Source: Saccharibacillus soli (GTDB lineage Bacteria; Bacillota; Bacilli; Paenibacillales; Paenibacillaceae). Taken from it: a DNA stretch of 64,000 nt. Every line of letters begins with the position of its first letter. Within the stretch, counting starts at the first letter, position 1. The translations under genes were made by a program, and so were the position numbers. The notes below the pieces were generated by a model. That model did no database searches and was not told the origin of the DNA. It saw nothing but the letters and a program-made list of their open reading frames with translations. The stretch covers positions 186,001-250,000 of the forward strand of contig NIOB01000007.1 of assembly GCA_002189105.1 (NCBI GenBank). The letters run 5' to 3'. This document shows positions 1-8,375 of this stretch, one piece after another.

Positions 1-1697
1 TTGTGATGCCAGACCAGACGCACTTTCACGCCCCCACCGGGGGAGTGTTCATAAGACAATCCGGCTTCCTCGCCATACAAAAAAGAGAGACGCTGATGCA
101 CATTCCAGGTTCCGCAGCCCATGTCCCCATCGAGCGGCTTCGAGAGATTACTTACCAATTCCTGCATCTGTTCATCGGTCATGCCCTGCCCGCTGTCTTC
201 GACCGTAATCGCGCAGTATTCGTCCGTTTGGGAACCAGTAATGGTGATATGTCCATCCTCGCTGCGAGGTTCGATGCCATGAATGATGGCGTTTTCGACA
301 ATGGGCTGCAAGGTCAGGCGGGGTAGCGTCTTGTGCAGCATCTCGTCCGGAACATCGAGAGTAAAGTGCATCCGTTCCAGCCGGAGCGCCTGGATTTCCA
401 AATAGTTTTTGACCATGGTCAGTTCTTCCTTGAGTGTAGCCTGGTCGTCCTCGGAACGGGTGATATACCGATAATATTCGCCCAGATTCAGCGCCATCGC
501 CACCACTGCTTTTTCGTTTTTCATCCTCGCCATATTTTTGATATAGAACAGGCAGTTGTACAAAAAATGGGGATTGATCTGCGATTGCAGCTGCTTGAGG
601 GTGGCTTCACGCCTTCTTAGCTGCTCCTCGTATACGTTTTCAATCAACTCCTGAATCCGCTGCGCCATCACGTTAAATCGGGTCACAAGCAGGCTGAATT
701 CGTTGCGTGAAGTGGGCTGCAAGCGAACCGAAAAATCGCCGAGGGACAACCGATGGGTACCCTTCACCAGCTGAAGCAGCGGGAGCTGCACACTGCGGTA
801 GAGCGCATACAAGACGACCACGCACATGGCAATCAGCACGGCAATTGACGCATAGAACAGATTACGGCTGTTGGTGACCGGACCCAGAATCTGCTGCATG
901 GGCACATAGTCCACATAATACCATCCCAGGCTGCCCGATTTGATATAGGAGACGTAATATTCCTTGTGGTCAAGCGTGGTAGTAAACCCGCCTTTGCCCA
1001 GCAGATCCGTATCCTTCAGCTTGGACTGAATGACGGTTAGGGCATCGCCTCTGCTGCTGTTGCTGATAAGACCCATCTGCGGATGGAACATGAACGGATC
1101 GCCCTTGTTATTCAGCTTGTTCTGATCGAGCATATTGGTCAGATGACGCACGGGAAAGCTGATCTTGGTAATGAGCCGGGAGCGGTCAGGTCGGTTCATG
1201 GCCGTGGTCGGATCGGTCGTATACCATTCAAACTCGTTGCCAGCGTAGACCCATGACTTGGATAGGGGCTTGGAAAATTCCTCGGCCGAATACGGAATAT
1301 AAGCATAATAATCGGTGGAAATTACTTTTTGCAACCTGGGGAAGTACAAGGTGATGGTGGAATGCCACTTGCTGGCCGCGTTGTACAGATTGATTTTTTC
1401 CAAAATCGCACTGCCGACCTTGACCCGTTCATAAGGCACATTCTTGTAGTCGGGACGCTGATATTCCTGGATGCTGGAGTCCTGACCGATCGACATGCCG
1501 TACAGGGAAAGTTGATAAATATTGGATTCGACAGAGTCGGCAAAAGTAGAAAGATGATTCATGGTGTTGTTCTGAATTTCGCGCTCAATCACACGCACAC
1601 TTTCGCGGTTGGAATACGTGTAGAGGAACAGAACGAGCACCAGCAGTGCCACAAACAACAGGGTGATTTTGGTGAAGACATTCAAACGCGCGAACAA
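1..1697 (-). CDS. YesM-type sensor histidine kinase (3' end cut by window edge)
   Basis: The open frame runs from a TTG start at 1697, seven bases behind AGGAGG, to the window edge without a stop; the last residues visible are VRLVWHH, so little is missing. It has an N-terminal membrane segment (residues about 9-27), a long extracellular region, a second segment near 270-290, a HAMP linker and the YesM-type His-kinase box QINPHFLYN with His377. Downstream are an N-box (PIVENAIIHG) and G-boxes (EDSGQGM, GCGTWN). Such kinases usually pair with an AraC-type response regulator, expected just left of the window, and control adjacent sugar ABC transporters. Here it is divergent from two sugar permeases and a secreted glucanase, so sensing of beta-glucan products is a fair inference. 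Confidence 0.88.
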   Translation of the reverse strand, partial: MFARLNVFTKITLLFVALLVLVLFLYTYSNRESVRVIEREIQNNTMNHLSTFADSVESNIYQLSLYGMSIGQDSSIQEYQRPDYKNVPYERVKVGSAILEKINLYNAASKWHSTITLYFPRLQKVISTDYYAYIPYSAEEFSKPLSKSWVYAGNEFEWYTTDPTTAMNRPDRSRLITKISFPVRHLTNMLDQNKLNNKGDPFMFHPQMGLISNSSRGDALTVIQSKLKDTDLLGKGGFTTTLDHKEYYVSYIKSGSLGWYYVDYVPMQQILGPVTNSRNLFYASIAVLIAMCVVVLYALYRSVQLPLLQLVKGTHRLSLGDFSVRLQPTSRNEFSLLVTRFNVMAQRIQELIENVYEEQLRRREATLKQLQSQINPHFLYNCLFYIKNMARMKNEKAVVAMALNLGEYYRYITRSEDDQATLKEELTMVKNYLEIQALRLERMHFTLDVPDEMLHKTLPRLTLQPIVENAIIHGIEPRSEDGHITITGSQTDEYCAITVEDSGQGMTDEQMQELVSNLSKPLDGDMGCGTWNVHQRLSFLYGEEAGLSYEHSPGGGVKVRLVWHH

Positions 1698-1774
1698 AGC
1701 CCGACCTCCTGAACTCGTTAAGATATTGTTATGCTTGTTGCAATATTAGGATATAGATCCCGAATGACCCTCGC

Positions 1775-1809
1775 TATAATTTTAATATACAAGTTCGTAC
1801 CGGCTTGTA
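1775..1809 (+). promoter_or_regulatory. candidate -10 and inverted repeat upstream of the sugar permease operon
   Basis: The divergent gap (1698-1842) has a perfect TATAAT at 1775-1780, without a good -35 at normal spacing, followed by an inverted repeat TACAAG-N10-CTTGTA at 1788-1809. The position, over or just after the start of transcription, would suit a regulator site. The promoter may need an activator because no -35 is visible. This is inference from sequence only. Confidence 0.35.
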
Positions 1810-1842
1810 AAATACAAATTTTAGAGCATGGGGGATGTAGGG

Positions 1843-2793
1843 GTGAAGGAACAAACGTTGGAAGCGCCTCGCAAGGAGCGGGTCGCCAAAGTGAAGCAGC
1901 GTTGGAATATGCGGCGAAATTGGACCTTGCATATCATGCTGCTGCCGGCGGTTTTGCTGGCTATTGTGTTTCAGTACATACCGATGGGCGGAATCGTGAT
2001 CGCTTTTCAGGATTTTAAGCCGTACCTCGGATTCACCGGTTCCAAATGGGTAGGTTGGGACAACTTTAAATATTTATTTTTGTATCCGGACGTCGGTCAG
2101 GTTATCTGGAATACGCTGTTGATTGCGTTTTTCAAGATCATCGCCGGGCTGGTTGCTCCTTTCCTGTTTGCCATTTTGCTGAATGAAGTTCGTCTGACCG
2201 CTTTTAAAAGAGTCAGCCAGACCCTCGTTTATCTGCCGCACTTTCTCTCCTGGGTCATCCTGGGCGGAATCCTGCTGGACATCCTGTCACCGCAGGGCGG
2301 TATGGTGAACAAACTAATTGTCGCGCTGGGCGGCGATCCGATCTTCTTCCTCGGAGATGGAACCTGGTTCCGAATCACGCTGATTGTCAGCGACGTCTGG
2401 AAGGAATTTGGCTTTGGTACCATCGTCTTCCTGGCTTCCTTGTCCGGCATTAACCCCGCGCTGTATGAAGCGGCGGAAGTGGACGGAGCCAATCGGTTCA
2501 AGCAGACGCTGCATATCACGATTCCGGCACTGATGCCGATCACCATCGTTCTGATGACCTTGTCCATCGGCAATATTCTGAACGCCGGATTCGATCAGGT
2601 ATTCAACCTGTACAATCCGCTCGTTTACGACAAGGGCGACATCATCGACACGTTCGTCTACCGTCTGGGTATCCTCAACGGCAAGATGAGCTTCGCAACA
2701 GCGGTGGGACTGTTCAAATCCGTGGTCGCTACCATCTTGATCGTGGTCTCGTATCGCATGGCTTACAAACTGGCGAATTATCGCGTCTTCTAG
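1843..2793 (+). CDS. Sugar ABC transporter permease, LplB family
   Basis: An integral membrane permease of the MalF/LplB group that imports oligosaccharides. A short charged N-terminus is followed by about six hydrophobic segments and the EAA loop YEAAEVDGANRFKQTLHITI, which contacts the ATPase. GTG at 1843 is preferred because GGGGGA lies seven bases upstream; the in-frame ATG at 1828 has no clear ribosome binding site and would add five residues. The second permease follows after 15 bases, so they form an operon. No ATPase or binding protein gene is visible; a shared MsmX-type ATPase encoded elsewhere is usual for this family. Confidence 0.9.
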   Translation: MKEQTLEAPRKERVAKVKQRWNMRRNWTLHIMLLPAVLLAIVFQYIPMGGIVIAFQDFKPYLGFTGSKWVGWDNFKYLFLYPDVGQVIWNTLLIAFFKIIAGLVAPFLFAILLNEVRLTAFKRVSQTLVYLPHFLSWVILGGILLDILSPQGGMVNKLIVALGGDPIFFLGDGTWFRITLIVSDVWKEFGFGTIVFLASLSGINPALYEAAEVDGANRFKQTLHITIPALMPITIVLMTLSIGNILNAGFDQVFNLYNPLVYDKGDIIDTFVYRLGILNGKMSFATAVGLFKSVVATILIVVSYRMAYKLANYRVF

Positions 2794-2808
2794 AAAGGAG
2801 CAAAAGGC

Positions 2809-3687
2809 TTGTATCACAAAACAAAAGGTTATCGGCTGTTCAGCATTGCCAACTATATTTTTCTGGGTGTTCTGTCCCTGCTCTGCATCCTGCCGATCAT
2901 TCATATCCTGGCTGTATCGTTCAGCAGCATGGCGCCTGCCTCAGCCAACCTTGTTGGCTTCTGGCCGATTGGCTTCACCACAGACGCTTACGTCAAGACC
3001 TTTGGCAACTCCAACTTTATTGATTCCCTGCTGGTATCCGTGAAACGAACTGTACTGGCAACCGCCATCGGGATGTTCATTATGCTGATTACCGCGTTCC
3101 CGTTGTCAAAAGAGGATTTGAGTTTCAAGGGTCGCTCGATCTATACCTGGTTCTTCGTCTTTACCATCCTGTTCAGCGGCGGTCTGATTCCCAGTTACAT
3201 TCTGGTTCAGAAGCTGGGGCTGATGGACACCATCTGGGCGCTCGTTCTGCCAGGGGCGTTGTCCGTATGGAACGTGATCTTGATGATGAACTTCTTCCGA
3301 GGTTTGCCCAAAGAGATGGAAGAAGCTGCTTATCTGGACGGAGCCGGTCATTTCAAGACGCTGGTTCTCGTCTACATTCCGCTGTCGATGCCAGCGATTG
3401 CCACTTTGTCATTGTTTACGATGGTGGGCCAATGGAACTCCTGGTTTGATGGGATGATCTACATGTCCGATGTCAAAAATTATCCGCTGGCTTCCTTACT
3501 GCAAACAATCATCGTGCAGCAGGATCTCAGCAAAATCAACGTTGATCCGTCCATGCTGGAGAATGTATCCCAGCGTACGGTACGTGCCGCGCAGATCTTT
3601 ATCGGCGCCCTGCCGATCTTGATGATCTACCCTTTCTTGCAGCGCTTTTTCGTCAAAGGCATTGTTATCGGGGCCGTCAAAGAATAG
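2809..3687 (+). CDS. Sugar ABC transporter permease, LplC/YtcP family (MalG-like)
   Basis: Second half of the permease pair, 292 residues with six membrane segments and the EAA motif EEAAYLDGAGHFKTLVLVYI. The TTG start sits eight bases after AAAGGAG. The C-terminal ending RFFVKGIVIGAVKE is typical of YtcP/LplC proteins. It is directly followed by the GH16 glucanase gene (42 bases), not by the solute-binding protein gene often found in this position. The pair therefore probably imports products released by the downstream enzyme, which is inference from position. Confidence 0.9.
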   Translation: MYHKTKGYRLFSIANYIFLGVLSLLCILPIIHILAVSFSSMAPASANLVGFWPIGFTTDAYVKTFGNSNFIDSLLVSVKRTVLATAIGMFIMLITAFPLSKEDLSFKGRSIYTWFFVFTILFSGGLIPSYILVQKLGLMDTIWALVLPGALSVWNVILMMNFFRGLPKEMEEAAYLDGAGHFKTLVLVYIPLSMPAIATLSLFTMVGQWNSWFDGMIYMSDVKNYPLASLLQTIIVQQDLSKINVDPSMLENVSQRTVRAAQIFIGALPILMIYPFLQRFFVKGIVIGAVKE

Positions 3688-3729
3688 TCGTATCCCGCAG
3701 GTCAGTTTATATTCGAGGGAGGAATAGGT

Positions 3730-6700
3730 TTGAAAAAAGGATTGGTTTGTCTCGTAGCGGGAAGTATGCTCGCATCCTTGGTAACGCCCACCGTATTCGG
3801 AGCCGAGCAAGGAAAGCAGCAAAACCAATCGAAGCAGGAGCAGGCGTCCAGCCCGCTCCCGGCTTCGTACAAGGACCTGAAGGGTCACTGGGCGGAAGAA
3901 GCAGTCAATCGGATGCAGCAGCTAACGCTGGCTAAAGGCTATGAGGATGGCACATTCCGACCGGGTGAAATCATCAGCCGTGCGGAGTTTGTGGTCATGC
4001 TGGATCGGGCATTTGGATTCACTGGACAGGCACAGGGAGCAAGATTCGAGGATGTAAGTCCTACAGATTGGTATTATGACGCGATGATGCGCGCAAACGG
4101 ATCGGGTATTATTGAAGGAACCGACGCGACCCGTCTGTCTCCTCGCCTGCCGATTACTCGTCAGGATGCCATTGTCATGGCAGATCGTGCTTTCCAACTG
4201 TCAACCGGCGGTGAAAAGGTCAATCTGGAGTCCATGTTCAAGGACGCGGCAGAAGTCTCGGGCTATGCCAAACAAGCGATGGAATATGCTGTGCTTAACA
4301 AAAATGTAAACGGATACAAAGGTAAGATTGAGCCAAAATCCAATCTGACACGAGCCGAAGCTGCGGCGCTGCTGTCGTCGATGATTACCGATGTTCGCAG
4401 TCTGCCGGGCACTTATGAATCCGATCGCACTGGCAATCTGATCGTTCGATCCTCGGATGTCACGCTGAAAAATATGACGGTGAACGGGAATCTATTGCTG
4501 GCCGAAGGAATTGCCGAAGGAACCGTAACACTCGATGGGGTTAAAGTAACAGGAAGTGTGATTGTCAAAGGCGGGGGAAGCCATTCCATTCACCTTCGCA
4601 ACACGCAGCTTAATCGGGTTGTGGTAGACAAGACCTCCAGCCCGGTTCATGTCGAGATGGAAGGGACTACACGCATTGAAGAACTGACCCTTGAACGTCA
4701 GGCGACCTTACAGCTGGCGGCGGAGAGTCTCGTCCAGAATCTGAAGGTGAACCGTTCAGCCGTAGGCAGCGCCATTGAAGGCAGGGGCGTCATCAAGCAG
4801 TTGGGCGTATCAGCCGCGAATGTCACCCTGAATGGAAAAGCACTGGCTATTGGCCAATATCGGGATAGCGATCTCGCCGGAAACGTTCAGCCGCAGCCTT
4901 CAACACCTGCTGCTTCCGGGAATTCGGGCAGTCCTTCTTCCAATCCGGGGGGAAGCGGGGGTGCGGACTCGGGTGGCACAACTCCTTCCGTACCTGGAAC
5001 TTCACCGGGCACACCAGCGGCAGAGAAGCCGGTTCCGGCTACGACGATTCCCGACGATCAATGGCAGATGGTGTGGAATGACGAATTTGATGCCGCTTCG
5101 TTAGATGCCTCCAAGTGGACGGTGCAGGATACAGAACTGGTCTACAACAACGAGCTTCAATATTACAGTCCAAACAATGTCCGAATCGCCAAGGATGGCA
5201 GCCGAAATGTGCTGCAGATTGAAGCCAAGCAGGAGCAGAAAGGCAGCAAAAATTATACGTCCGGCAAATTGATTACCAAAGAAAAAGGCGATTGGACGTA
5301 CGGGAAAGTCGTCGTCAGAGCCAAACTCCCAGTCGATCAGGGCATGTGGCCGGCAATCTGGATGATGCCTACCGATGAAGCTCATTACGGTGGCTGGCCC
5401 GCTTCCGGTGAGATTGACATCATGGAGCTGATCGGCGGCAAAAATAAAGATCATGAAACGTACAGCACCATCCATTATGATTCCAAAAAGGCAGACGGCT
5501 CTCACGGGCATGACCAGGGGAAGTTTACGCTGCCGCAGGGCGAATCCTTTGCTGATGACTATCATGATTTTCAGGTGGAGTGGCTGCCGGGGATGATTCG
5601 TTTCTATGTCGATGGCAAGCTGCATCATCAGATCAACAACTGGGAGACCACAGCGGCAGGCCAGCCGGCGAGTTATACTTTCCCGGCACCGTTTGATCGT
5701 CCCTTCTATCTCATTCTTAACCTGGCGGTAGGTGGAGACTGGCCGGGATCGCCGGAGAGCAGCTTCGTCTCCGATCAGATGAATGTGGACTTTGTACGCG
5801 TCTATTCTTACAAGAACATGGATCAATGGCCGGATGTGACATCCGATCCGATCGAACCGGAGCGCCAGCGTGCACCGCAGGCCGATGGCAATCAGATCTA
5901 TAATGAAGCGTTTGCTCAAGGCGCTGATGCCAATGGTGTGCCTACGGACTGGACGTTCCTCAAAAATGCAGGCGGGGATGGGAAAGTTGAGGTTGTGGAA
6001 GACGCCGTAAAAGGCAAAGCCGCCAAAGTGACTATTTCCAAAGCGGGAACCGAAAACTATGCGGTGCAGTTGACTCAAATGCCGATGTACATCCAGAAAA
6101 ACAAAAAATATAAAGTGCAATTTGAGGCCAAAGCGTCTACAAACCGTGTCATTCGTTCCAAAGTGAATCAGTTTGAGAAAAGCTGGACGAATTATTCCGG
6201 TGAACAGACATTCCCGATCACAACCGAATGGCAGCCGTATGAATATGAGTTCGATATGCGCAGTGGTTCGGACAATAACGCCCGCTTTGAATTCAACCTT
6301 GGATTAGCCGAAGGGGAAGTAACCCTGGCGAATGTTCGACTGACAGAAATCGGTGATGCTGATCCCGTTCAGGTTGAACGCAAAGCGCTGCCGGATGGCA
6401 ATTACATCTACAATGGAACCTTCGACCAAGGCAAGCAGCGTCTGGGCTTTTGGAATACCGAGATTGAGCCTGGCGCCAAGGCGCAGGTGTCGGTCAACAA
6501 CTTCCTGAAGTTCCCGATTATGGAGCGTCAGCTTGTTGTGGATGTTCAAGAGACGAATGGACAGCCTGGACAGGTCGCGGTTGTGCAGCCAGGACTCAAG
6601 CTGGAGGCAGGCACGGCTTACGGCTTCACTTTTGAGGCCAAGGCCGATACGTCAGGCGTAATGGACGTAGGGTTGTCTACAGCCGAGGGCCATGACGTAC

Positions 6701-8214
6701 AGATTCATCAAGGACAGCAGCTTCAGATTGGCCCGGATATGAAGACTTACTCGGGTGAGATTGTGATCGGAGAAGGTCAGGCTTTGGCCACTTCCGAATT
6801 CAAACTGGCATTTGGCGGCGCTGTTGGCAAGGTGTATGTAGATAATGTGCGGTTGACCAAACGCGGAAAAGCCGTCGATGTACCGAAATATGTGCACATT
6901 CCGGCATCGGACGCCTATGTCATGCAGGGATTGCAGCTTGAAGATTCCGAAGAAGGCGGCAAGCATGTGAGCTATATGGACGAGGGCGATCTACTGCAAT
7001 TCAAGATCACGCCGGCAAACGATGGCGTATATGCCTTCTCGACACGTATGGCAAGTGCCAAAGCAGATGCCCAAGTGCGATTTACGGTCAAGGATGAGCA
7101 GGGCACTGTAGTGGCGAACTCTGCTCTTACCCTGGGAGACACGGGCGGTTGGCAAACGTACAAGACCCTCTATCTGCCTGCCGTTTCCCTGAAAGCGGCC
7201 ACAACGTATTATGTTGATTTTGAAGGTAATGAGTACAACACGCGCTGGCTCGACCTTTCACAGAGTCAGGTGAAAAATGGCGCACTGGACACAGATGCTT
7301 CGGGATGGACGCTGCCTGCTACGGTCACTCAGGCCACATACGGCCCGGATCAGGGCATCCGCATGACGCTGCCTGACAATACGCAGCATTGGTGGGATAG
7401 CGTATTCCAACAGGGAGGACTCTCGCTGGAAGCGGGCAAGACGTATCGTCTGAGCTTCGAGGCTTCCGCTTCGATTCCCAAGTCGATGCAGGTGGTCGTC
7501 TCCCCGACAGGCAGCAACGAAGTGAAATATCTGGATCAGCCTGCGGAGCTGACGGCTGCCCAACAACCTTATGCGTATACGTTCACGATGGGTGAGGCAG
7601 CCGATCCGAACGCCCTGCTGAATTTTGGTCTGGGCAATCCGCCTGCGCAATTGGGTGTCCATGACGTATCGATTGGCAATGTCCAGCTGTTTGAAGTAAG
7701 TCCTGGTGCAGAGCAGGGCGGCCAGCCGATCCAGGTAAATCTGATCCGTAATGGAAACTTCGCGCGGGGCACAGACGGCTGGTTCTCTTATGCTGCCAGC
7801 AATAAGCCCGAAGATCTGGCGCTAACCACGGAGAATGGCAAGCTGCAAGCCAGGATTGGACAAGCCGGAGATAATCCGTGGGATCGACAGCTAATCCAGG
7901 AAGGGTTTGCCATGCAGCAGGGATATACTTATCAGCTGACCTTCAAAGCCAAAGCCGACCAAGCGCGCAAGCTGGGCGTAGGGATTGGCTGGGTCGATGT
8001 CCCCGCTAATTACAAATGGACCGGGTTCTATGGCAATCAGATGGATCTGACGACAGAAGAACAGACCTTTACCTTTACATTCCCTGCCACTGAAACGAGT
8101 TATGCCAATAGTCGAATCGTATTCGATATGGGCAGGATCATAGGTAATGAGCAAGCTGGTCATACGATCACATTGTCTGATGTTAGTCTGATTAATCTGG
8201 GCAAAACGCAATAA
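3730..8214 (+). CDS. S-layer-anchored GH16 endo-beta-1,3(4)-glucanase with multiple CBMs
   Basis: A very large secreted enzyme (1494 residues), TTG start behind GGGAGG. In order: signal peptide (1-24, ending VFGA), three SLH repeats (about 47-89, 106-149, 169-212) for cell-wall anchoring, a beta-rich repeat region (about 220-375), a Pro/Gly/Ser linker (about 385-440), then a GH16 domain (445-695). The GH16 active-site motif is GEIDIMEL, with nucleophile Glu561, Asp563 and acid/base Glu566. The C-terminal half holds carbohydrate-binding-like modules: CBM4/9-like at about 718-880, 889-1040, 1178-1325 and 1338-1490, and a CBM6-like one near 1045-1170. Likely substrates are laminarin or mixed-linkage glucan. 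The products would feed the upstream permeases. Confidence 0.93.
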   Translation: MKKGLVCLVAGSMLASLVTPTVFGAEQGKQQNQSKQEQASSPLPASYKDLKGHWAEEAVNRMQQLTLAKGYEDGTFRPGEIISRAEFVVMLDRAFGFTGQAQGARFEDVSPTDWYYDAMMRANGSGIIEGTDATRLSPRLPITRQDAIVMADRAFQLSTGGEKVNLESMFKDAAEVSGYAKQAMEYAVLNKNVNGYKGKIEPKSNLTRAEAAALLSSMITDVRSLPGTYESDRTGNLIVRSSDVTLKNMTVNGNLLLAEGIAEGTVTLDGVKVTGSVIVKGGGSHSIHLRNTQLNRVVVDKTSSPVHVEMEGTTRIEELTLERQATLQLAAESLVQNLKVNRSAVGSAIEGRGVIKQLGVSAANVTLNGKALAIGQYRDSDLAGNVQPQPSTPAASGNSGSPSSNPGGSGGADSGGTTPSVPGTSPGTPAAEKPVPATTIPDDQWQMVWNDEFDAASLDASKWTVQDTELVYNNELQYYSPNNVRIAKDGSRNVLQIEAKQEQKGSKNYTSGKLITKEKGDWTYGKVVVRAKLPVDQGMWPAIWMMPTDEAHYGGWPASGEIDIMELIGGKNKDHETYSTIHYDSKKADGSHGHDQGKFTLPQGESFADDYHDFQVEWLPGMIRFYVDGKLHHQINNWETTAAGQPASYTFPAPFDRPFYLILNLAVGGDWPGSPESSFVSDQMNVDFVRVYSYKNMDQWPDVTSDPIEPERQRAPQADGNQIYNEAFAQGADANGVPTDWTFLKNAGGDGKVEVVEDAVKGKAAKVTISKAGTENYAVQLTQMPMYIQKNKKYKVQFEAKASTNRVIRSKVNQFEKSWTNYSGEQTFPITTEWQPYEYEFDMRSGSDNNARFEFNLGLAEGEVTLANVRLTEIGDADPVQVERKALPDGNYIYNGTFDQGKQRLGFWNTEIEPGAKAQVSVNNFLKFPIMERQLVVDVQETNGQPGQVAVVQPGLKLEAGTAYGFTFEAKADTSGVMDVGLSTAEGHDVQIHQGQQLQIGPDMKTYSGEIVIGEGQALATSEFKLAFGGAVGKVYVDNVRLTKRGKAVDVPKYVHIPASDAYVMQGLQLEDSEEGGKHVSYMDEGDLLQFKITPANDGVYAFSTRMASAKADAQVRFTVKDEQGTVVANSALTLGDTGGWQTYKTLYLPAVSLKAATTYYVDFEGNEYNTRWLDLSQSQVKNGALDTDASGWTLPATVTQATYGPDQGIRMTLPDNTQHWWDSVFQQGGLSLEAGKTYRLSFEASASIPKSMQVVVSPTGSNEVKYLDQPAELTAAQQPYAYTFTMGEAADPNALLNFGLGNPPAQLGVHDVSIGNVQLFEVSPGAEQGGQPIQVNLIRNGNFARGTDGWFSYAASNKPEDLALTTENGKLQARIGQAGDNPWDRQLIQEGFAMQQGYTYQLTFKAKADQARKLGVGIGWVDVPANYKWTGFYGNQMDLTTEEQTFTFTFPATETSYANSRIVFDMGRIIGNEQAGHTITLSDVSLINLGKTQ

Positions 8215-8240
8215 CGTTTACCTCGAATCGTGTTTCATTA

Positions 8241-8285
8241 GAAAAGGCCTTTCTCTGGATCTCTTCAGAGAAAGGCTCTTTTGAT
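8241..8285 (+). terminator. Rho-independent terminator after the GH16 gene
   Basis: An 11-bp perfect stem (8247-8257 with 8266-8276, 8-base loop) is followed by TCTTTT. It lies between convergent genes, so it may also end the minus-strand ABC permease transcript. Its 3' half is nearly identical to the hairpin at 14156-14200. Confidence 0.85.
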
Positions 8286-8375
8286 TGTGGAGCTGTACCA
8301 CATCTCGGTATTTACAAACGATGTTCGTCTGGTGTTTCATGATATACACCTTGGCCATAGCGGTTCACCGCCACA

